NCBI RefSeq assembly: GCF_003991905.1
Contig: NZ_RSCL01000021.1
Coordinates: forward strand, 108,638-172,637
Direction: 5' to 3'
From: Dulcicalothrix desertica PCC 7102
GTDB lineage: Bacteria; Cyanobacteriota; Cyanobacteriia; Cyanobacteriales; Nostocaceae
DNA length: 64,000 bases
Below are positions 23,658 to 33,048 of the stretch, piece after piece (positions within the stretch are counted from its first letter, which is position 1; each line of letters starts with the position of its first letter). The notes beneath the pieces were generated by a model. It searched no databases, was not told the origin of the DNA, and worked only from the letters and a program-made list of their open reading frames with translations. Both the position numbers and the translations under genes were made by a program.

Positions 23658-25769
23658 ATGGAGTATATCGACAGCGATGACATTAAAGCCTTTTTGGCAG
23701 AAAGCTATGAAAATATTAATCAAATAGAAAATGATATTGTAGATTTAGAAAAAGCGTTGGTATCAGTGGATGCATTGTCTCGGATTTACCGATGTTTACA
23801 TACATTGAAGGGTAATTGCGGTTTTCTGGCATTTGCTAAGTTAGAAAGACTTGCTCATGCTGGTGAAAGTTTACTCAACCAACTGCGTACAGGTAATTTA
23901 ACCATAAATACCGAAATTGCCACTGTTCTACTTCAAACAATTGACAGTATTCGTAAAATCCTCACTTCCATCGAAGCTAATAATAACGAAGGTAGCGAAG
24001 ATTATTCAAACTTGATTCAAGAAATAAATCTACTACAGTCTACTACTTCTATCGAAGCTACTCCCGTTCTCGAAACTCACCCAACTTCTCAAGTTGCTCC
24101 CACTCCTAGCACCTCGGAAACTATTCGAGTTGATGTAGATGTACTCGATAAAATCATGAATTTAGTGGGTGAGTTAATACTATCACGTAACCAAGTGTTG
24201 CAATTCGCAAATCATATAGATGATATTGCTTTTACCAAAATCAGCCAAAACTTAAATGTAATTTCATCAGAGTTGCAATTTGTAGTTATGAAAACTCGGT
24301 TGCAACCAATAAATATAATATTGCAAAAACTACCGCGTGCTGTTCGCGATATTGAAGTTGCTTCACACAAAAGGGTACATCTCAATATTATTGGCGCCGA
24401 AACCGAACTCGACCGCAGTATAATCGAGTTCATCAAAGACCCAATCATGCATATAGTTCGTAACTGTATTGACCACGGAATTGAAACACCATCCGTACGC
24501 ACATCGCTTGGCAAACCAATCGAAGGAAAGTTGTATGTGCTAGCGTTTCACGAAGGTGGTACAGTCAATATTGAAGTTGGCGATGATGGTAAAGGTATTG
24601 AACCAGAGCTTGTATTGGCAAAAGCATTAGAGCTAGGTTTAATTAATTCTTCACAAGCGCAAACTAAGAGCGAAGCTGAAATTATAAATTTAATTTTTCT
24701 ACCCGGTTTATCTACATCACCTCAAGTTACCAACCTTTCTGGTAGAGGAGTTGGAATGGATGTAGTCAAGACGAATATAGAGCGAGTAAACGGTTCAATA
24801 CAAGTTTATAGTCAGCCAGGACAAGGTACAGTATTTAAAATCAGGATTCCTTTAACTCTAGCAATTATTGGTGCATTAATAATTACTGCCAATCAACAAT
24901 ATTTTACTATTCCCCAAACTAATGTTCAAGAACTCGTCAGGCTAGAGGGTGATGCAATAAGCGAACGTCTTGATATACTATATGATATTCCTGTATTGCG
25001 TTTGCGTGAAAATATCTTACCTTTGGTCTACCTGAACAAAGTTCTCGGATTTAATAAAAATGTACCATTGTCTGTACTAGAAAATATCGAAATAGAAACT
25101 ATATATATAGTAGTTATCAATATTGATGAATATCACTTTGGTTTAGTTGTAGACTCAATCGAAGACACTGAGGATATTGTAGTTAAACCTTTAGGAAAAC
25201 AACTCAAAGATGTTTCTATATTCACAGGCGCCACTATTCTTGGCGATGGTAAAATTGCTTTAATCATAGATACAATTGCACTGGCGATACAAGCGGGTGT
25301 CACACCTCAAGCTCAAAAACGTTTCAATACCACACTTATAGATGATAATGAAGAGCGCGTTTCGGTACTCTTGTTTGAAGGGGTTGAAAACGCGCGTATG
25401 GGTATTTTTCTCACGCTTGCCAACCGTCTGGAAGAATTCGACGGCAAAGACATTAAAATTGTTGGCAACCAAAAGGTCATACAATATAACAATGAAATTA
25501 TATCTTTAATTGATTTAAACGAAGTCTTTTTAGGCGCCTCAAAAATATTACCAGATTCTATAATTCAAGTTGTGGTTATCACTTTCAATTATCATAACTA
25601 CGGCTTAATAGTCAATTCTATCATTGATATTGTCGAAGAACCGTTAAAAATTCAAGGCGCCTCTACCCGTCCTGGTGTGAAAATGCTTGCTACTATTCAA
25701 AATGAAATTACCGAAATTCTCGATATCGAAAAAGTTATTGCTCTTGCTAACCCTTATTTAATCAAATAA
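23658..25769 (+). CDS. cheA: CheA-type chemosensory histidine kinase with two CheW domains
   Basis: The 703-residue kinase starts with a P1/Hpt domain holding the phosphorylated His48 (LHTLKGNCGFL). A short linker (110-155) follows; the P2 regulator-binding domain seems missing. P3/P4 spans about 158-395, with the ATPase motifs HIVRNCIDHGIE, GDDGKGI and GRGVGMDVVK. Two consecutive CheW-like domains (about 395-535 and 555-700) end the protein, where one is usual. No C-terminal receiver is present, unlike many cyanobacterial CheA proteins. The gene is the first of five tightly packed che genes. Confidence 0.93.
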   Translation: MEYIDSDDIKAFLAESYENINQIENDIVDLEKALVSVDALSRIYRCLHTLKGNCGFLAFAKLERLAHAGESLLNQLRTGNLTINTEIATVLLQTIDSIRKILTSIEANNNEGSEDYSNLIQEINLLQSTTSIEATPVLETHPTSQVAPTPSTSETIRVDVDVLDKIMNLVGELILSRNQVLQFANHIDDIAFTKISQNLNVISSELQFVVMKTRLQPINIILQKLPRAVRDIEVASHKRVHLNIIGAETELDRSIIEFIKDPIMHIVRNCIDHGIETPSVRTSLGKPIEGKLYVLAFHEGGTVNIEVGDDGKGIEPELVLAKALELGLINSSQAQTKSEAEIINLIFLPGLSTSPQVTNLSGRGVGMDVVKTNIERVNGSIQVYSQPGQGTVFKIRIPLTLAIIGALIITANQQYFTIPQTNVQELVRLEGDAISERLDILYDIPVLRLRENILPLVYLNKVLGFNKNVPLSVLENIEIETIYIVVINIDEYHFGLVVDSIEDTEDIVVKPLGKQLKDVSIFTGATILGDGKIALIIDTIALAIQAGVTPQAQKRFNTTLIDDNEERVSVLLFEGVENARMGIFLTLANRLEEFDGKDIKIVGNQKVIQYNNEIISLIDLNEVFLGASKILPDSIIQVVVITFNYHNYGLIVNSIIDIVEEPLKIQGASTRPGVKMLATIQNEITEILDIEKVIALANPYLIK

Positions 25770-25770
25770 T

Positions 25771-26202
25771 ATGAATCAACAATTTTGTACTTTTTTTCTC
25801 GATAAAATATATTTTGGTATCGACGTTTTACAAGTGCAAGAAGTAATTAGATTTACACAAATAACCCCTGTACCACTGGCGCCACCCGATATTTTAGGTT
25901 TAATCAACTTACGTGGTAAAATAGTCACTATCATCGATATAAAATCTCGATTACAAATGAATCAAAACATAAAAAATCCTGAAAATAATTACAAGATTAT
26001 TTTGAATAATAAATCCGAACTCATCAGCTTGATAGTAGATGACATAGGAGACGTAGTTGAAGTCGCAGAAAATCAATTTGAACCACCTCCTGCAACTTTA
26101 AAAGTTAAAATTCGCTCTTTACTGCAAGGCGCCTACAAATTACAAGACAAATTTTTATTAATTCTAAACGTCGATAAACTTTTAGCCCAAAATATTGAAT
26201 GA
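25771..26202 (+). CDS. cheW: CheW coupling protein
   Basis: The 143-residue CheW links the receptor to CheA. It starts 1 base after the cheA stop. Family features are LPPLAPPDILGLINLRGKI-like blocks (here VPLAPPDILGLINLRGKIV), which contain the conserved arginine, and VDDIGDVVEV. It lacks extra domains. Confidence 0.93.
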   Translation: MNQQFCTFFLDKIYFGIDVLQVQEVIRFTQITPVPLAPPDILGLINLRGKIVTIIDIKSRLQMNQNIKNPENNYKIILNNKSELISLIVDDIGDVVEVAENQFEPPPATLKVKIRSLLQGAYKLQDKFLLILNVDKLLAQNIE

Positions 26203-26217
26203 AAATTAAAGAAAACT

Positions 26218-27432
26218 ATGAGTCAATTACAGCCAATTTTAACAGCATTAACCGCATTGAAACAAGGAAATTTTGCTTATCGTTTACCAGTTGAAGAAAA
26301 CGAACTAAGCGAAGTACATCAAGCTTTCAACGAATTAGCCGCTTTTAACGAAAATTTTGCATCCGAAACCATCAAAATGATGCACGAAGTCGGTACAGAA
26401 GGAAAGTTAGACTCGCAAATCATAATCAGTAATACCACTGGATGTTGGAAAGAAATAATCGACAGTATAAATTACATGTCTTCCAAATTGACCGCCCAAT
26501 TCCGTAGTATTGCTCAAGTAATGCTTATAGTATCGCAAGGCGATTTATCTCAAACAATTGACATTGAAAATGTGGGTGAATTTCAAGCACTGACAAGCAA
26601 CATTAATGCGATGATAACCAACCTGCGTACTTCAATTCAAGAAATTACTGAAGTTGCAACTACTGTAGCTTCATCTTCTGAAGAATTTAGTGTTGTTAGT
26701 CAAGAAATGACGAAAAACGCAACTCAAACTGCCGAGCAAGCAACGAGTGCTTCAGCTTCTGCCGACCAAGTTAGTCAAAATGCAATTATAGTAGCTACCG
26801 CAGTCGAAGAAATGAACGCTTCAATTAGAGAAATTGCCAAAAATGCTGCTGAAGGCGCCCAAGTAGCCACAATCGCCGTAAAAACTGCTGATGATACTAA
26901 TACCACAATTACCAAACTTGGTAATAGTAGTGTAGAAATAGGCAAAGTCATTAAAGTAATTACCTCAATAGCCCAGCAAACAAATTTATTAGCTCTGAAT
27001 GCCACCATCGAAGCTGCACGCGCGGGAGATGCTGGTCGAGGGTTTGCCGTTGTTGCGGGTGAAGTTAAAGAATTAGCACGCGCAACTGCCAAAGCAACTG
27101 ACGATATTAGCCAGCGTATCGAAATGATTCAAACCGATACAAAAAGTGCTGTTGACGCAATCGCTGAAATTAGTACCGTTATCAATCAAATTAATGATAT
27201 TCAAAATACTATAGCCAGTGCTGTCGAAGAGCAAACAGCCACTACTAACGAAATTGCCCGTAACGTCACAGAATCTGCTAAAGGCGCCACCGACATTGCC
27301 AAAAATATTTCTGTCGTAGCCATAAACGCTCAAAACACCACTACAGGCGCCGCGAATACATCCCAAGCTGCCAACGAACTATCGCGCATGGCAGTAGATT
27401 TACAGAAAATAATTAGTAAATTTAAATACTAA
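26218..27432 (+). CDS. Soluble methyl-accepting chemotaxis protein
   Basis: The 404-residue receptor has no membrane span, so it acts in the cytoplasm. The N-terminal part (1-145) contains one or two HAMP-like units ([15 protein letters not shown] and [22 protein letters not shown]). The rest is a long signalling coiled coil whose tip reads [20 protein letters not shown], followed by [15 protein letters not shown], the exact hairpin sequence that binds CheA and CheW. Glu/Gln pairs in the flanking helices are potential methylation sites for CheR and CheB encoded next door. Its stop overlaps the cheB start. Confidence 0.93.
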   Translation: MSQLQPILTALTALKQGNFAYRLPVEENELSEVHQAFNELAAFNENFASETIKMMHEVGTEGKLDSQIIISNTTGCWKEIIDSINYMSSKLTAQFRSIAQVMLIVSQGDLSQTIDIENVGEFQALTSNINAMITNLRTSIQEITEVATTVASSSEEFSVVSQEMTKNATQTAEQATSASASADQVSQNAIIVATAVEEMNASIREIAKNAAEGAQVATIAVKTADDTNTTITKLGNSSVEIGKVIKVITSIAQQTNLLALNATIEAARAGDAGRGFAVVAGEVKELARATAKATDDISQRIEMIQTDTKSAVDAIAEISTVINQINDIQNTIASAVEEQTATTNEIARNVTESAKGATDIAKNISVVAINAQNTTTGAANTSQAANELSRMAVDLQKIISKFKY

Positions 27433-28511
27433 TGAAACTCCATGTGCTTGTCGTAGATGATGCCGTCATCGTTCGGAATCGGGTTTCCAAAATATTATCC
27501 ACTGTACCAGAAATCGAAGCTGTCTCTGTAGCCGCAAGTGGTAAAATTGCCCTTTTAAAAATCCCTCAAGTCAATCCAGATATCATTATCTTGGATGTGG
27601 AAATGCCCGAAATGGATGGTTTAGAAACACTCGTTGAAATTCGACGACAGTATCCAAAACTACCTGTAATTATGTTTAGCGCCTTAACTGTATTAGGCGC
27701 CGCAACCACATTAGACGCTTTAATGTTAGGAGCAAACGACTATGCTACCAAACCAAGTAACCTCACAAGCATAGAAGCAGCAAACCAACACATACTTACA
27801 GAACTAGTACCCAAAATAAAAGCATTAAGTGCTGTAGAGACGCGATTCATCGCGTCTCCAGCATCTACAGTGTCATATAAAAATGTGACTAACCAAGACG
27901 CGATAAACCAAGACGCGATAAATCGCGTCTCTACATCTATTGATATCGTCGCAATTGGTGTTTCTACAGGGGGACCCAATGCTTTAGCAGAAATTTTACC
28001 CAAACTGCCTGCTGATTTTCCTGCCGCAATTTTGATAGTTCAACACATGCCACCAATGTTTACTAAGCTGATGGCAGAACGTTTGGCGTCAAAATGTCAA
28101 ATTCCTGTAGCTGAAGCTATTTGTGGCACAACTGTAAAACCAGGACATGTTTGGATTGCACCCGGTGATTATCATTTGCTTGTTGAGCGCGATAACAATA
28201 CTGTAAAACTCGTAACCAACCAAGCACCACCAGAAAATTCTTGTCGTCCTGCTGTTGACGTTCTATTCCGTTCGGTTGCAAAAGTTTACGGAAACAAATC
28301 TTTAGGTGTTGTATTGACGGGTATGGGAAAAGACGGATTACAAGGTGCTGAACATATTCACGCTTGTGGAGGTCATATTTTCGTCCAAGACCAAGCTTCT
28401 AGTGTCGTTTGGGGGATGCCAGGATTTGTCGCAAATGCCGGATTAGCAGAATCTATTTTGCCTATCAACCAAATGGCTGGTGCTATTTTACGTTTAGTAG
28501 CTGATAATTAA
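27432..28511 (+). CDS. cheB: Chemotaxis response regulator methylesterase CheB
   Basis: CheB removes methyl groups from the receptor when phosphorylated. The 359-residue protein has a receiver (1-125) with Asp55 in IIILDVEMPEMDG and a C-terminal esterase domain (about 170-355) with the triad Ser in GVSTGGPNAL, His in VQHMPPMFT and Asp in LTGMGKDG. The linker (about residues 134-169) is encoded by an in-frame copy of the dispersed GTAGAGACG repeat. It overlaps the MCP gene by one base. Confidence 0.94.
   Translation: MKLHVLVVDDAVIVRNRVSKILSTVPEIEAVSVAASGKIALLKIPQVNPDIIILDVEMPEMDGLETLVEIRRQYPKLPVIMFSALTVLGAATTLDALMLGANDYATKPSNLTSIEAANQHILTELVPKIKALSAVETRFIASPASTVSYKNVTNQDAINQDAINRVSTSIDIVAIGVSTGGPNALAEILPKLPADFPAAILIVQHMPPMFTKLMAERLASKCQIPVAEAICGTTVKPGHVWIAPGDYHLLVERDNNTVKLVTNQAPPENSCRPAVDVLFRSVAKVYGNKSLGVVLTGMGKDGLQGAEHIHACGGHIFVQDQASSVVWGMPGFVANAGLAESILPINQMAGAILRLVADN
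27834..27937. repeat. GTAGAGACGCG repeat inside cheB
   Basis: GTAGAGACGCGATTCATCGC starts the element at 27834, GACGCGATAAACCAAGACGC units lie in the centre and ATCGCGTCTCTAC ends it near 27934. The ends are those of the intergenic palindrome family, yet here the unit is read in frame within the cheB linker. Confidence 0.85.
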
Positions 28512-28590
28512 CAAAAGATTATTATAAACTTTTGTAAACTTGTATCAAATTTATCGTGAATATATGTTTAAAGTCTATGGTCATCAGACA

Positions 28591-29424
28591 ATGAGCTTGA
28601 GCAACCTAGATTTTGACTACCTACGTCATTTAGTTCGCGAACACTCTGCTGTTGCTCTTGATGCGGGTAAAGAATATTTAGTTGAGTTACATTTGTCAAA
28701 CTACGTTCGGCAGATTGGCTTTGATACAATAGCAAATTTTATTGAACACCTTAAGGTTTCAAAATTTGGAGACCTTCATATAGCAGCAATCGAACACCTA
28801 GTCAATTACGAAACAACTTTTTTTCGAGATATTTATCCCTTTGAAGCTCTTAAAGATTATATTTTGCCGGAGATAATTCAAAGGCGCCAGTCTTGTCAAT
28901 CAGATAAAATCAAGATTTGGAGTGCAGCATGTTCGACGGGGCAAGAGGTCTACAGTATTGCCATGCTGATTCGCGAGCATTTTCCCATGTTAAATGAAGC
29001 AAACCTACAAATTGTTGCTAGCGATTTTTCTAATAAAGCACTAACACGGGCACGTAATGGTATCTACAGTCCGTTGGAAGTTAGACGAGGATTACCTGCT
29101 AACTTACGAAAAAAGTACTTTCACTCTTGCGGTAACGAATGGCAGATTGACCGCGAACTTTCTAACATGATTAATTTTCATCAAATAAATTTAATTAAAC
29201 CTTGGTCTACCTTACCCTTCCAGCAAGTGGATATTTTATTCATTCGTAACGTTTTAATTTATTTCGACATCAATACCAAAAAAGATATGTTGTATAAAAT
29301 AAAACAAGTACTTCATCCAGAAGGATATTTGTTCCTTGGTGGAGGTGAAACCACTTTGAACCTAGACAACGATTTTGAAAGGGTTCAACTCGGACAAGCA
29401 ATTACCTACAAGTTGAAATCTTGA
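28591..29424 (+). CDS. cheR: Chemotaxis protein methyltransferase CheR
   Basis: CheR methylates glutamates of the receptor using SAM. The frame is open from 28540; ATGs at 28564 and 28591 are candidates, and 28591 (MSLSNLDFDYLRHLV) fits the normal CheR N-terminus. From there the protein has 277 residues. The N-terminal helical domain is followed by NYETTFFRDIYPFEAL, the SAM site IKIWSAACSTGQEVYSIAM and VDILFIRNVLIYFD, all CheR hallmarks. It closes the operon; a large array of palindromic repeats follows directly. Confidence 0.93.
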   Translation: MSLSNLDFDYLRHLVREHSAVALDAGKEYLVELHLSNYVRQIGFDTIANFIEHLKVSKFGDLHIAAIEHLVNYETTFFRDIYPFEALKDYILPEIIQRRQSCQSDKIKIWSAACSTGQEVYSIAMLIREHFPMLNEANLQIVASDFSNKALTRARNGIYSPLEVRRGLPANLRKKYFHSCGNEWQIDRELSNMINFHQINLIKPWSTLPFQQVDILFIRNVLIYFDINTKKDMLYKIKQVLHPEGYLFLGGGETTLNLDNDFERVQLGQAITYKLKS

Positions 29425-29707
29425 GAAACCTGGTTTCTGAATCAAAATCTGGAATCAAAAGCAATTATTACGTAGAAACCAGGTTTCTGGGTTTTTTTAA
29501 GGTTTTAGAAACCTGGTTTCTGAATCAAAATCTGGAATCAAAAGCAATTATTACGTAGAAACCAGGTTTCTGGGTTTTTTTAAGGTTTGAGAAACCTAGA
29601 AACCAGGTTTCTGGGTTTTTTTAAGGTTTGAGAAACCTGGTTTCTGAATCAAAATCTCGAATCAAAAGCAATTATTACGTAGAAACCAGGTTTCTGGGTT
29701 TTTTTAA
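29423..29707. repeat. Tandem array of ~83-bp units with AGAAACC-GGTTTCT palindromes
   Basis: Units start at 29424, 29507, 29590 and 29631. Each full unit holds AGAAACCTGGTTTCT, a nearly identical spacer of about 35 bases, AGAAACCAGGTTTCT, and a GGG followed by seven T. The third unit lacks 42 internal bases. The palindrome plus T-run resembles an intrinsic terminator repeated four times behind cheR. The spacers are the same in each unit, so it is not a CRISPR array. The rest of the gap to 29810 is AT-rich. Confidence 0.92.
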
Positions 29708-29810
29708 TGAATTAGTTAATCTCAGTAAGATGCATTACACTTAATAAGGGCTAATATCATAAGAAAAAGTTTCGCAGTGTGATATTTTAGGCTAACTGGA
29801 ATATTTTACT

Positions 29811-30263
29811 GTGGTAGCTATATATATAAACACGCTCAAGTTATCAAATTCGCTTGTGCAATCCAAAAAACCAGAGAAAATAGATTTTAATAACGAGTAC
29901 CCGTGTCCTTGTCGTCGTCGGGGAGAGTTAACTGCGATTACGCTGACAGAAGCTTTTGGCTGCAACCGTTGTCAGCGGATTTTCGTCGTCGAAGATAGCG
30001 GTTATGTTTTAGAAGAACTTTCAACCACGTATCCTTATAAAAAGGCTTGGCGTTGGTCGGGTAACGCTTGGAGCGTTGTTCATCCTAAAATGGGAGAAAG
30101 TTACTTACCTGTAGCGCTAGGCATTATTTTTGTGCTAGTGGTTATATGGCTACCATTGGCATTACGTTTGGCAAACACATCAAGTTGGGTTGCCTGGGCA
30201 ATGCTAGCGGTACTATTAGCGCTTTTACCTGCACTAATGTTGTGGTTGACCCATAGACCGTAA
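29811..30263 (+). CDS. Membrane protein with N-terminal zinc ribbon, unknown function
   Basis: The 150-residue protein starts at GTG (29811). A CPC near residue 32 and CNRC near 51 could bind zinc. Two hydrophobic spans follow (about 100-120 and 126-145; PVALGIIFVLVVIWLPLAL and VAWAMLAVLLALLPALM). The cytoplasmic part contains aromatic blocks (KKAWRWSGNAW). proA begins 6 bases after its stop, so they are co-transcribed. Similar small proteins beside proA in cyanobacteria seem familiar to me. Role unknown. Confidence 0.7.
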   Translation: MVAIYINTLKLSNSLVQSKKPEKIDFNNEYPCPCRRRGELTAITLTEAFGCNRCQRIFVVEDSGYVLEELSTTYPYKKAWRWSGNAWSVVHPKMGESYLPVALGIIFVLVVIWLPLALRLANTSSWVAWAMLAVLLALLPALMLWLTHRP

Positions 30264-30269
30264 ACCCAG

Positions 30270-31535
30270 ATGAGTGTTGATGCTTTTGATGACGTACCTG
30301 AAGTAATGCGTATTGCGATGCGCGCTTATAGTGCTTCTTTACGTTTAGGTATAACAAAGGGAATAGACCGCAGTCGCGCTGTGCTGGCAATGGCACGGGC
30401 GCTGAATAATGCGTTTGATGATATTTTGGAGGCTAACACCCTTGACTTAGAGGCCAGTCGAGAAATGGCAGTACCTGAGTTAATTTTAGATTGGCTAAAA
30501 TTAACTCCAGAACGTTTGGAAGCAGCAGTTGATATTTTGCAGCGTTTAGGAGAGTTACCTGACCCTTTGCGACGTGTCAGAACTGCTGACTATCAGCTTG
30601 ATGATTCTCAGACTTATTCGCATTTAATGCCATTGGGTGTAATCGCTTTTATTTATGAGGCATTTCCAGAATTAGGCGCCATTGCCGCTGCGATGTGTAT
30701 TAAAACAGGTAATAGTATTATTCTTAAAGGCAGTACCGAATCGAGTCATTCCAATGCTGCAATAGTCGATGTCTTGCAAAATGCCATCTTAGATAAAGGT
30801 TTACCAGTTGGAAGCATTGAGCTAATAACCAGTGAACACGGCGCCTCGTTACGTGATTTAATAACCCAAGACAAATATTTAAATTTGGTAATACCTTATG
30901 GACGTCCAAGTTTCGTGCAGCAAGTCGTGCGTAATTCAACGGTGCCTGTACTAAAATCAGCAATGGGTAACTGCTATGCATACTGGTCACTCAACAGTAG
31001 CTTAGAAATGCTGAGGGGAATAATTGTAGATAGTCACTCTAGCGAACCAGACCCAGTTAACGCCATAGAAAAAGTACTAGTACACCGTCAAACTTTACCA
31101 TCATCACTAACAACTCTATTCAACAGCTTGAAAGAAAAAGGTTTTGATATAAAGGGTGATGAAGAACTAACGGCAGCTTTTGGACAACTACAACTTGCTA
31201 GTGACAACGAATGGGGTAATCCATATTTAAACAGAACTGTTGCATTTAAACTCGTTGATAGCTTAGAAATAGCCATCAACTGGATAAATCAATACAGTAG
31301 CGGACATGCCGACTGCATTGTGACAGAATCTTATCAAGAAAGTCGCCAATTTGCACTTGGTGTTAATAGTGCTTCCACATACGTCAACGCATCCCCACGT
31401 TTTTCGCGCAACACATCCCGTAGTGACGCTGTATTCTTAGGAATGTCAAACCAAAAAGGACACCGACGCGGAATCATTAACCTCGAAAGTCTAACAACAG
31501 TTAAACACATCGTTCAAGGCAATGGAAGATTTTAG
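30270..31535 (+). CDS. proA: Gamma-glutamyl phosphate reductase
   Basis: ProA reduces gamma-glutamyl phosphate with NADPH to the semialdehyde in proline synthesis. The 421-residue protein is full length. Family blocks are PLGVIAFIYEAFPELG, KTGNSIILKGSTES and a catalytic cysteine in AMGNCYAYW. NPYLNRTVAFKLV, YSSGHADCIVTES and STYVNASPRFS close the ALDH-like fold. The glutamate 5-kinase gene is not beside it. Confidence 0.95.
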   Translation: MSVDAFDDVPEVMRIAMRAYSASLRLGITKGIDRSRAVLAMARALNNAFDDILEANTLDLEASREMAVPELILDWLKLTPERLEAAVDILQRLGELPDPLRRVRTADYQLDDSQTYSHLMPLGVIAFIYEAFPELGAIAAAMCIKTGNSIILKGSTESSHSNAAIVDVLQNAILDKGLPVGSIELITSEHGASLRDLITQDKYLNLVIPYGRPSFVQQVVRNSTVPVLKSAMGNCYAYWSLNSSLEMLRGIIVDSHSSEPDPVNAIEKVLVHRQTLPSSLTTLFNSLKEKGFDIKGDEELTAAFGQLQLASDNEWGNPYLNRTVAFKLVDSLEIAINWINQYSSGHADCIVTESYQESRQFALGVNSASTYVNASPRFSRNTSRSDAVFLGMSNQKGHRRGIINLESLTTVKHIVQGNGRF

Positions 31536-31566
31536 TTAAAATTTATTATATCTTTTGTAAATATCT

Positions 31567-31640
31567 TGTGGAACAGGCATCGCTGCCTGTGTCTTTATAT
31601 TTTAAAATTTCAGGGCGGGCAAGGATGCCCACCCCACAAA
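31567..31640. repeat. Paired GGCATCC repeats between proA and desB
   Basis: TTGTGGAACAGGCATCGCTG at the left and GGGCAAGGATGCCCACCCCA at the right are inverted with respect to each other. The stops of proA and desB face each other across it, so it may end transcription in both directions. Confidence 0.75.
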
Positions 31641-31651
31641 AGCAATCAAAT

Positions 31652-32734
31652 TTACTTCTGTGTAGAAGCTTTTAGCTTGTGAGAAGTATAATAAACTTTG
31701 TTACCTTCATCAGGTACAAAATGACACTCAACCGCAGAACGCCAAAGTGACTTCCAAATTGGTTCGTTTGACTCGAAGAAATAATCACCCATTATTGGTT
31801 TAATAGCCGCAGTTGCCTTCTTCAAATTGTAATGCGGCATATTTAAGAAGATATGGTGTGCAACATGAGTCCCAATATCGTGATGAATGTTGTTGATAAA
31901 ACCATAATCACGGTCAATTGAAGAAATGGCGCCTTTCAAAAAAGTCCACTCATCACCACGATACCAAGGAATATTTGGTTCAGTGTGGTGTAAAAATGTT
32001 ACCAAATCTAACCAAACTACAAATACTAAATAAGGTCCCAAATAATACTTAACAAACCACATGAAGCCAAATTGGTAAGTTAAGAATCCTAATAAACCTA
32101 CCATAGCACTCCAACAAACAGTGCTAGTAATAACATCCCACTTTTCACTTGGCTTGAATAAGGAACTACTGGGAAGGAAATGCGAACCTGTTTTACCAGG
32201 AGAGCGCATAAACAAGTAAATTGGGTACGCTAGCAAAAATACATAGTGTCGTCCGAGTTTGGTAATAAAGCCAGACTCGTTATATTCTGACTCACTCGAA
32301 GGATACCAGCTTTCATCATTTTCAAGACTACCCGTATTTTTGTGGTGAGTGCGATGGCTAATTCGCCAACCATGATACGGTACCAAAATTGGTGTATGGC
32401 AAATATGACCCATTAAGTCATTCAACCACTTATACTTAGAAAAAGATTGGTGTCCGCAGTCATGTCCGACAACAAATAGTGCCCAGAACATTGTCCCTTG
32501 CATTACCCAAAAGATTGGGAAAAATAGCCAAGAGTCAAAATGGTAGGCGACTGCATAAAGTAGTCCTATAACTGCAATGTCACGAAAGAAATAATACATC
32601 GATTTCACAACACTAGGTTGAAAGCATTCTGCTGGAATTGCTGCTTTCAAATCTCCAAGAGTGAAAGGGAGAGTTGTTTCTAATGGCGACTTTAAGCCTT
32701 GTTGATTGCTGGAAGAAATTATTGTATCTGTCAC
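31652..32734 (-). CDS. desB: Acyl-lipid omega-3 (delta-15) desaturase
   Basis: DesB inserts the omega-3 double bond into 18-carbon acyl chains of membrane glycerolipids, using ferredoxin. The 360-residue protein has the three histidine boxes HDCGH, HRTHH (in SHRTHHKNTG) and HVAHH (THVAHHIF). The signature VPYHGWRISHRTHH and WYRGDEWTFLKGA with DRDYGFINNIHHDIGTH identify the omega-3 class rather than DesA. Four membrane spans lie in two pairs. It is the last of five desaturase genes on this strand, 310 bases behind desD. Cold induction is typical of the family but no element is recognised here. The 32735-33044 gap holds AT-rich DNA and one repeat. Confidence 0.93.
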   Translation of the reverse strand: MTDTIISSSNQQGLKSPLETTLPFTLGDLKAAIPAECFQPSVVKSMYYFFRDIAVIGLLYAVAYHFDSWLFFPIFWVMQGTMFWALFVVGHDCGHQSFSKYKWLNDLMGHICHTPILVPYHGWRISHRTHHKNTGSLENDESWYPSSESEYNESGFITKLGRHYVFLLAYPIYLFMRSPGKTGSHFLPSSSLFKPSEKWDVITSTVCWSAMVGLLGFLTYQFGFMWFVKYYLGPYLVFVVWLDLVTFLHHTEPNIPWYRGDEWTFLKGAISSIDRDYGFINNIHHDIGTHVAHHIFLNMPHYNLKKATAAIKPIMGDYFFESNEPIWKSLWRSAVECHFVPDEGNKVYYTSHKLKASTQK

Positions 32735-33018
32735 TTGATTTTGCTGTTCGTAAAATTCAAACGTGAAAAATTTGCAAATTGCAATCGTTCACACTTTTGA
32801 TAAATATAATTAGCCTTTAGTATTATTAGCATTATATTGGTCAAATGACAAATACCATTTTCTATAAGTTATCTGAATTATTTACATCAAAATATGCTTA
32901 TTATAAATTTCTGGTAAACCTGTATATAAACATAACCGTATCACACACTTCTTAGGCGCCTAATGAACTATAATAATTTAGTCGTCCAAACATTTCTTTT
33001 TGCATATATAGTTAATCA

Positions 33019-33048
33019 GTAGGTTGGCTTCGCTTACACCCAACCTAC
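33019..33048. repeat. GTAGGTTGG inverted repeat at the desD 3' end
   Basis: GTAGGTTGGC at the left and CCAACCTAC at the right form a hairpin. The stop codon of the desD gene (33045-33047) lies in the right arm. The remaining 32735-33018 gap shows no gene. Confidence 0.7.

Noticed and set aside
26775-27366. Long antisense frames in the MCP and other genes
   Set aside because: They mirror codon periodicity of the real gene, carry low-complexity translations and have no start context.
29423-29707. Possible CRISPR array
   Set aside because: The units are evenly spaced, but the parts between the palindromes are identical rather than unique, so there are no spacers. No cas genes are nearby.
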